Below are positions 20,769 through 25,148 of a stretch of DNA of 25,148 nt, piece by piece. This DNA comes from a virus. The translations under genes and the position numbers were made by a program. The notes beneath the pieces are model-generated. The model saw only the letters and a program-made list of their open reading frames with translations, was not told the origin of the DNA and made no database searches. Location: positions 1 to 25,148 of IMG/VR virus record IMGVR_UViG_3300013772_000256, one strand, 5' to 3'. The stretch's first letter is position 1; each line of letters opens with the position of its first letter.

Positions 20769-22135
20769 TTTGTTTTCCGATTTACTGCTTTAAATGTTTC
20801 TTCATATTTTAAAAACTTGCTATCAATGAATTGACCCTCTTTATGAGCAACCTTTTCACAATAAGCCTTCATCTGATCTAATTTGGTATTACCTAACTTA
20901 TCGAGAGGATAATTTTTCCCTTCTTTATCAAAGAACAGGGCAAATATTTGAGTATAACCTACAGGGTGAAGCACATTAATTTCATAACCCTGCCTTGATT
21001 CAGGAGCAGGTGCAGATTCAGCCATGGCAGCTTCCTGTTCAAACATTACCATTGTTTGTTCGCCTTGCTTTTTTACTTCTGCTTCCAAATCTGATTTACG
21101 TTTTTGTTCTTCCGCTTCCGCTTTCATTTTGTCGGATTCTTCCTGTTCCCGGCGCCTCTGTTCTGCAGCAGCAGCATCCTGCTTTTTCTTCATTTCTGCC
21201 TGGCGTTCCTGCTCTTTTTGTCTTTCAATAGCAGCTTCAGCTTCCAGGCGCTTCTTTTCTTTTGCATTGGCATTAACAATCTCTGCCTGCCTTTTTTCTT
21301 CGGCAATCCTGTCAGCTTCTGCCTGAGCTTTCGCTTCATCATCCAGCCTTTTTTGTTCCTGCAATTCTGACAATTTTGAAGGAAGTTTATCAACCAACTC
21401 ATCTTTAAGAAGGTTCATTTCGGAGAGAAAAACTTCTTCTAATTGTGATTCATTTACTATAATAACCGCATCAGCAAATGATTTTAATTCAGCATCAGAA
21501 TGATATTTGACAGTAATTGAAGTATAAGGCCCTTCGTGTTTGAATTGAAAAGAAAATGTCAACTCTTTTAACTTGCCAGATAATACGTCAAACTTTTCAA
21601 GTGGGATAGCATTGAAACCGCTTTGCATTTTGGTTTTTCTTTCAAGCAAATACTGAGTGAATTGTTCTTTATAATTTGCTTCCATCTGGTATTTGATATC
21701 AATCGCCTCACTTGCTTTGGCCGCTTCCAATTCAGCCTGTTTTCTTTTGCGTTCCTGTTCAGCGGCCACCTCCTTTGCATACTGATCACGATGGCCTTGT
21801 ATCTGGGAAGGAATGGTTCCTGCTTTCTTTACGTCCAAATCATTTTCCACCTCAGTAAACATTTTCTTCAACTGGTCCATGATCTGTGTAACACCGGCGC
21901 GGCTTTCCTTCATTGATTTATTGGCAGCGCTTACATTCGCCAGGTATTTATTAGCACGCTCATCGGCTTCCGGACTCATACCTTCTTCCTGAATTGTAGC
22001 AAGAATATTCCTTCCAACAGCGATCGCTTTTTCTTTTCTGTTTTGATTGGCCATTAATATTTCCGGACCTGTTTTTAAAACCTCTAAGGAGTTTTCAATA
22101 ATGGTGACCTGGTTATTTTCTATTACTGTTTCCAT
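20765..22135 (-). CDS. Long coiled-coil protein of the recombination module (456 residues)
   Basis: Residues about 110-145 and 250-370 are Ala/Glu/Lys/Gln-rich coiled coil (for example EKKRLEAEAAIERQKEQERQ), giving a TolA-like composition by convergence. Between them lies a folded part (FSFQFKHEGPYTSITVKYHS), and the C-terminal 75 residues (YEINVLHPVGYTQIFALFF...) form another small domain. It has no signal peptide or membrane span and lies between recT and the nuclease genes, as similar proteins do in Bacteroidetes phages. A structural or inhibitory (Gam-like) role is possible, but no homology is claimed. It starts at an ATG at 22135. Confidence 0.65.
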   Translation of the reverse strand: METVIENNQVTIIENSLEVLKTGPEILMANQNRKEKAIAVGRNILATIQEEGMSPEADERANKYLANVSAANKSMKESRAGVTQIMDQLKKMFTEVENDLDVKKAGTIPSQIQGHRDQYAKEVAAEQERKRKQAELEAAKASEAIDIKYQMEANYKEQFTQYLLERKTKMQSGFNAIPLEKFDVLSGKLKELTFSFQFKHEGPYTSITVKYHSDAELKSFADAVIIVNESQLEEVFLSEMNLLKDELVDKLPSKLSELQEQKRLDDEAKAQAEADRIAEEKRQAEIVNANAKEKKRLEAEAAIERQKEQERQAEMKKKQDAAAAEQRRREQEESDKMKAEAEEQKRKSDLEAEVKKQGEQTMVMFEQEAAMAESAPAPESRQGYEINVLHPVGYTQIFALFFDKEGKNYPLDKLGNTKLDQMKAYCEKVAHKEGQFIDSKFLKYEETFKAVNRKTK

Positions 22136-22161
22136 TTTATAAAAAGTTGATTGGTTAAAAA

Positions 22162-23094
22162 TTAAAATTCATCATCCTCATAAGTGATGCTTGCAGAAGG
22201 TTGTTTCTTTGGTTCTTCTGTAAATGATTCATCATTCAATTGATCTACCTGTCTTTCAATGGTGTTTCCTTCCGGAGCATTCACGGAAGGCATGCTACCG
22301 TTTAAGCCATAATCAATTTTAGGAGTAGTTTCTGCATCTTCATCCACGATATTGCTATGCAGTTGGGAAAATTCTCCCATCCTCATTTTTGGATAAGAAC
22401 GAAACGCATGTTTCAAGGTTTTTGCCTGGATCATTCCTGGCAATCCATCAGTCCAGGCCTTTGAATTAGGGTCCTTGCTGAACTTTCTCAACTTCTGTAT
22501 TTCTTCAATACTCAATACTTTGTAATCAGCGGATCCATCATTGCGCTCAATACGGAGATAACAAGCAATAATATTATCAGTCTGGCGTGGGAAGGTGGCC
22601 ACATGTTCAAGAAATACTGATCCGTTTTTAGTCCCATGCTGAAAATGATCACCTTCATAAACAAGAATTGGATTGTCAGCATATTTTATTTGGCGCTGCT
22701 GTACCCTCATGTGCAATTCTCCGTAACCACTAATCATTAGCGTGGCTCTTTTCTCCCACTTAGGCGCTGTTTTGGTTCCTACATTAGTATTAAAAGAAAC
22801 CACGTAGGCGTGCTTCATAGAAGGATCAAATGATAATCCGTTCACGGCCATGTCAAGGAAGCATCCATAAAGAGATAATTTACTGCATGCCTGTAAATCT
22901 GCTTTATCCTGAATCAGTTTCATGAAGTGAAATTTTTCCGCTTCATACTTTGCGATTGCTCTTTCAGCGTCGCCACCATTCATGATTGTATAGATGTGTT
23001 TGAATCTATCGGCCACTTCCGGCAGGTTGGCCAGTTGGGCCGGAGAAGTCTGTTCAATCTTTTGAACAATACTTAATTTTCCATTTGTTTCCAT
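22162..23094 (-). CDS. recT: RecT family single-strand annealing protein
   Basis: A 310-residue protein with the RecT core: KLSLYGCFLDMAVNGLSFDP (about 72-91), HAYVVSFN, TLMISGYGELHMRVQQRQI, and SKAWTDGLPGMIQAKTLKHA with FRSYPKM near 240, which matches the conserved C-terminal helix region of RecT. The last 60 residues are acidic and probably flexible. It anneals complementary single strands during phage recombination and works with a 5'-3' exonuclease, here the RecE-like protein. It is preceded by a gap holding a strong hairpin (23136-23161). Confidence 0.88.
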   Translation of the reverse strand: METNGKLSIVQKIEQTSPAQLANLPEVADRFKHIYTIMNGGDAERAIAKYEAEKFHFMKLIQDKADLQACSKLSLYGCFLDMAVNGLSFDPSMKHAYVVSFNTNVGTKTAPKWEKRATLMISGYGELHMRVQQRQIKYADNPILVYEGDHFQHGTKNGSVFLEHVATFPRQTDNIIACYLRIERNDGSADYKVLSIEEIQKLRKFSKDPNSKAWTDGLPGMIQAKTLKHAFRSYPKMRMGEFSQLHSNIVDEDAETTPKIDYGLNGSMPSVNAPEGNTIERQVDQLNDESFTEEPKKQPSASITYEDDEF

Positions 23095-23135
23095 AACTTT
23101 GATTTTTATTATTATTTCCGAATTAATTTTTTAAG

Positions 23136-23161
23136 AAGGTACCGGCTCCAACCGGTACCTT
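23136..23161. terminator. Perfect hairpin before recT, possible terminator or attenuator
   Basis: AAGGTACCGG pairs perfectly with CCGGTACCTT around a six-base loop. On the plus strand it runs into TTTT; on the minus strand, the direction of the genes, it is followed by CTTAAAAAATTAATTC, a weak U-tract. It lies 41 bases before the recT start and 22 bases after the stop of the 40-residue ORF. It could end the upstream transcript partly or shape the recT leader. Confidence 0.5.
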
Positions 23162-23183
23162 TTTGATTACTGACTTTCAACCA

Positions 23184-23306
23184 CTACTCATCAACCGGTT
23201 CTCCTGAACCTTCAATTGTCGTTTCCGGAGGAGTAGAAGTACCTGCAGTTTCTTCTTCGTCATTTTCATCGCCTGGATCTCTGAAAGAGATGTTTTGTTT
23301 TTTCAT
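23184..23306 (-). CDS. Small acidic protein (40 residues)
   Basis: A frame from an ATG at 23306 to a TAG at 23184-23186. It begins MKKQNISFRDPGDENDEEET and is then rich in Thr, Pro, Glu and Gly. It is predicted to be disordered. It has an A-rich leader like other genes here (TTAACCAAAAACAAAAAAC before the ATG). Low complexity makes function unguessable; the rest of the 330-base region 23095-23424 holds only two hairpins. Confidence 0.4.
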   Translation of the reverse strand: MKKQNISFRDPGDENDEEETAGTSTPPETTIEGSGEPVDE

Positions 23307-23377
23307 GTTTTTTGTTTTTGGTTAAGAAAAAAGATTTAAAATTTTTATTTTGATACTGATTTTGTTTTTAAAATAAG

Positions 23378-23402
23378 CACCGCCGGATGAAGATCCACGG
23401 TG
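23378..23402 (-). terminator. Rho-independent-like terminator after the beta-barrel gene
   Basis: On the minus strand CACCG pairs with CGGTG, with an inner GGAT-cttc-ATCC stem, followed by CTTATTTTAAAA. It lies 22 bases after the stop of the beta-barrel gene. The stem is strong; the U-tract is interrupted. Confidence 0.6.
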
Positions 23403-23424
23403 GGTCTCTTTTGATTTAATACAC

Positions 23425-23898
23425 CTAAAACATTATGTGAAAACCTATTGTCGCTTCCATTGATTTATTGACTAACATCGCTTCAGCATACAGCGCCCCA
23501 TATTCGCTTATAATACTTGTCTGGTACTTTAACGAGTATCCGAAATAGCTCCCGTTATTCTCAGGGTTATCACTGTTGCACAGATTATAGAAGTATCCGG
23601 CAGATGCTATGAGATTGCTTCCTGCGATATTGTATCCCAGCTTACCTCCGAAATAATTAGGCGAATTAACCGTCCTGGTTAATGTTGGCTGCATCATCAC
23701 TTCTGCAACTATATTGCTCACCTGGTACCCAACTCCTATTTTCACCACCGGCGATATAGCTTTTGTTATTCCCTTTTCACCGGATTGATTGAACCTTGCC
23801 GCGCCGCCGCCGAGATCTATGTGAGCCTGGCCATGCGAAAAAAGAGGCAAGAATAGTAGTAATAATGCGATTTTTTTCATTTGTGGTAAGCGTTTCAT
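23425..23898 (-). CDS. Predicted outer-membrane beta-barrel protein with signal peptide
   Basis: A 157-residue protein. It has a clear signal peptide (basic start, MKKIALLLLFLPLFSHG, likely cut before Gln24), then alternating hydrophobic and polar strands rich in Gly, Tyr and Ser (KIGVGYQVSNIVAEVMM, YFGYSLKYQT, LYAEAMLVNKSMEATIGF) and a terminal aromatic residue (HIMF), as expected for a small barrel of about eight strands. A second Met at residue 7 is an alternative start. In phages such a gene suggests lysogenic conversion or superinfection exclusion, as with Lom of lambda; this is inference. It has its own terminator and a non-coding leader of about 84 bases. Confidence 0.7.
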   Translation of the reverse strand: MKRLPQMKKIALLLLFLPLFSHGQAHIDLGGGAARFNQSGEKGITKAISPVVKIGVGYQVSNIVAEVMMQPTLTRTVNSPNYFGGKLGYNIAGSNLIASAGYFYNLCNSDNPENNGSYFGYSLKYQTSIISEYGALYAEAMLVNKSMEATIGFHIMF

Positions 23899-23982
23899 GA
23901 CTTTTTAAAAATTTCTTGTGGCAGGTTGGTTTTTCAAATAATATCTGTGCCTGGACCTTCCGGGCTATATATAATTCATTGG

Positions 23983-24135
23983 TCATTGTTCTAACATTTG
24001 GTCACCGGTTAATTCTACTGAATCCTCCTGTTCTTTCTCCACATATTTGATGACTGTTTTTTTGTAGGCGATCCAGGCGACGATTACTACGCCTATAAGA
24101 AAAAACAGGGCGATTACAATTTTCTGCTTCAGCAT
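23983..24135 (-). CDS. Small single-span membrane protein (50 residues)
   Basis: Starting at the ATG at 24135, the protein begins MLKQKIVIALFFLIGVVIVA, one transmembrane helix, followed by a charged tail (KKTVIKYVEKEQEDSVEL). The frame is open eleven codons further to a GTG at 24168, but the ATG gives a cleaner membrane protein. It overlaps the C-terminal part of the 91-residue frame 24002-24277 in another frame. A holin or spanin part is conceivable but no lysis genes are adjacent. Confidence 0.5.
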   Translation of the reverse strand: MLKQKIVIALFFLIGVVIVAWIAYKKTVIKYVEKEQEDSVELTGDQMLEQ

Positions 24136-24277
24136 TAGTTTGTGGTTTTTTGAGATTATATAATTCACTTCTTAAAAATCGTTTTGCTTTTGTAGTGGTA
24201 GCATTAGCAAGCCTTTCGCTGTAATGCTTCAATTGAAATTCCTTTAGTTCTGAGGGTGTTAGTAAAAGAATGTTCAT
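24002..24277 (-). CDS. Hypothetical protein (91 residues), C-terminus overlapping the membrane protein gene
   Basis: The first 47 residues (MNILLLTPSELKEFQLKHYS, TTTKAKRFLRSELYNLKKPQ) look like a normal helical protein, and the ATG overlaps the stop of the coiled-coil gene as ATGA. The rest is Arg/Asn/Ser-rich and lies over the membrane-protein frame, so it looks like out-of-frame translation. Either the two genes overlap strongly, or a frameshift has destroyed an earlier stop. Confidence 0.45.
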   Translation of the reverse strand: MNILLLTPSELKEFQLKHYSERLANATTTKAKRFLRSELYNLKKPQTNAEAENCNRPVFSYRRSNRRLDRLQKNSHQICGERTGGFSRINR

Positions 24278-24516
24278 GATAAAATACTGTTACGTGATAA
24301 GGTAGGTATCTCAAATATTTCTTTTTCCAGGGCCTCCAGTTTCTTCTGATCTTCAAAATTCTGTATAGCCAATTTTTCAACAGTGAATTGCAACCGGTTG
24401 GCTTCCCTGTTGTGAAAACTAAATTCATCCTTTAATTTGACCAGGCTTTCCGTTCTCTGTTTTATAACAGAGGCCAAAAGGTCTCTTCGCTTTGTAATAT
24501 TTTCGTTATTTTGCAT
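24274..24516 (-). CDS. Short coiled-coil protein (80 residues)
   Basis: Unrecognised. A heptad-like helix runs through most of it (KRRDLLASVIKQRTESLVKL, NRLQFTVEKLAIQNFEDQKK). It overlaps the next gene by ATGA. Starts at an ATG at 24516. No function is proposed. Confidence 0.5.
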   Translation of the reverse strand: MQNNENITKRRDLLASVIKQRTESLVKLKDEFSFHNREANRLQFTVEKLAIQNFEDQKKLEALEKEIFEIPTLSRNSILS

Positions 24517-24545
24517 TCTGGATTAAGTTTTAGATCGTTTAAAAT

Positions 24546-24806
24546 TTAATTCCTGGCTACTGGTCGTGCAGTAGCTTTTTTATTTAATTCTTTCTGTAAA
24601 AGAGCGCCTGCCATTTTCTTCAGCCTGGCCTTTTTTCTTTTTGCCAGGAACTTTGCCACCACCTGTGGATCAATTGTTTTTTTACAGCGTCCGGTGGAAA
24701 CCGGCTGCTGCTCTTTCTCTATTAGCCTGTCGGCTTTTTCCATCAGCACCTGGGCCATGGCCTTGATGCTTAATAATTCATTATATCTTATCTCTGAACT
24801 GGTCAT
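24546..24806 (-). CDS. Basic hypothetical protein (86 residues)
   Basis: Unrecognised. The N-terminal half is a helix (EIRYNELLSIKAMAQVLMEK), and the C-terminal half is very basic (FLAKRKKARLKKMAGALLQK, then NKKATARPVARN), suggesting nucleic-acid binding. It starts at an ATG at 24806, one base after the stop of the upstream gene. Confidence 0.5.
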   Translation of the reverse strand: MTSSEIRYNELLSIKAMAQVLMEKADRLIEKEQQPVSTGRCKKTIDPQVVAKFLAKRKKARLKKMAGALLQKELNKKATARPVARN

Positions 24807-24807
24807 T

Positions 24808-25074
24808 TTAGGCTAACTGTAATTGGCTTTCGGCAAATAATTCTTTTACATGCTCTTCGGCTTTGTCATCTATCTTTTTCATGCCGCCTAATAGTTCGAG
24901 CACCGGCTTTATTTCCGTGCCTTCATATTCCACGCTGTCAATATCAGCGTTGTATTTACCGTCCTCAAAACAGCCATAGCCTTCCACCGTTAGGTATCCG
25001 CAATTGATACCTTCCTGGTTTACCGGCATTTCAAACCGGAAATGGATCGTGTTGTGTTTGCATTTTCTGGTCAT
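24808..25074 (-). CDS. Hypothetical protein (88 residues)
   Basis: Unrecognised small beta-rich protein (HNTIHFRFEMPVNQEGINCG, YLTVEGYGCFEDGKYNADID) with a helical end. The start is set at the ATG at 25074, preceded by an A/T-rich leader. The same frame is open to 25125, but the extra residues come from the leader and a T-run, so they are unlikely to be translated. It is the first gene in transcription order within the window. Confidence 0.5.
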   Translation of the reverse strand: MTRKCKHNTIHFRFEMPVNQEGINCGYLTVEGYGCFEDGKYNADIDSVEYEGTEIKPVLELLGGMKKIDDKAEEHVKELFAESQLQLA

Positions 25075-25148
25075 GATTTTAAATTTTATTTTTATTAAAA
25101 AAAAGGGCACTATCGTAGCCTTCACGCCTGCGGAAAACCTTGCAGGGG

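Noticed and set aside
21024-21402. Several ORFs on both strands inside the coiled-coil gene
   Set aside because: They are by-products of the Ala/Glu/Lys-rich repeat composition of the real gene.
20765-22135. TolA-like envelope protein
   Set aside because: The similarity is compositional only; there is no N-terminal membrane anchor and the genomic context is recombination.
23777-23986. 69-codon minus-strand frame before and over the beta-barrel gene
   Set aside because: More than half overlaps the signal-peptide region in another frame and gives an Arg-rich nonsense tail; the remaining part looks like a leader.
25097-25147. Terminator at the upstream edge of the window
   Set aside because: A hairpin (CCTGC...GCAGG, about 25127-25147) and a T8 run on the minus strand are about 22 bases apart, and the stem next to the T-run is only three pairs; too weak to call without the sequence beyond the window.

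Overview
The window looks like part of a tailed-phage or prophage genome from a Bacteroidetes host. Every convincing gene reads on the minus strand. Genes are packed head to tail, often sharing ATGA or TAATG stop/start overlaps. The phage assignment rests on terminase subunits, a DnaB helicase, a RecT annealing protein with a RecE-like nuclease, DUF1064 and DUF4373 proteins, and several methyltransferases. The host assignment is inference from low GC, A-rich leaders without clear Shine-Dalgarno sequences, one TTTG/TAnnTTTG-like promoter, a secreted protein with a signal peptide ending before Gln, and the families present. No integrase, structural gene, tRNA or CRISPR array was seen.

In transcription order (high to low coordinates) the layout is as follows. 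25074-23184: small accessory genes, a signal-peptide beta-barrel protein with its own terminator, and an acidic 40-residue ORF. 23094-18705: recombination module (RecT, coiled-coil protein, stand-alone NUMOD4/HNH endonuclease, PD-(D/E)XK exonuclease-like protein, NinB-like protein). 18674-16434: a conserved unknown gene and then a diversity-generating retroelement (DGR) with two tandem target genes, a template repeat (TR) and a reverse transcriptase (RT) gene. 16437-8652: helicase and DNA-modification block (SNF2 helicase, GNAT/Mom-like protein, m5C methyltransferase, helicase-methyltransferase fusion, MazG-like protein, Pol X-like nucleotidyltransferase). 8612-5801: endonuclease, DUF4373 replication protein and DnaB. 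5792-2515: small early genes, a ribbon-helix-helix regulator beside a palindrome, DUF1064 nuclease, HTH and ASCH proteins. 2414-1: PAPS-reductase-like and ParB-like pair, then terminase small and large subunits, the last cut by the window edge.

The main result is the DGR. The 76-bp TR at 17046-17121 matches segments inside two adjacent target genes. Each variable repeat (VR) differs from the TR at 14 positions, and all 28 differences lie at template adenines of the coding strand. Both targets are short, predicted cytoplasmic proteins without tail-fibre features, and they sit in the early region rather than among tail genes. The RT gene is broken: it stops just after the first catalytic aspartate motif and lacks the YxDD region. 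The sequence after the break looks like the out-of-frame tail of another gene. The cassette has therefore diversified in the past but, as sequenced, lacks its own complete RT.

Other points of interest are a pair of related palindromic elements (4701-4830 and 5424-5523), a palindrome beside a ribbon-helix-helix gene, non-canonical motifs in the helicase-methyltransferase fusion, and a possible N-terminal frameshift in the PAPS-reductase-like gene. All functions are read from sequence motifs and family knowledge; no searches were run.
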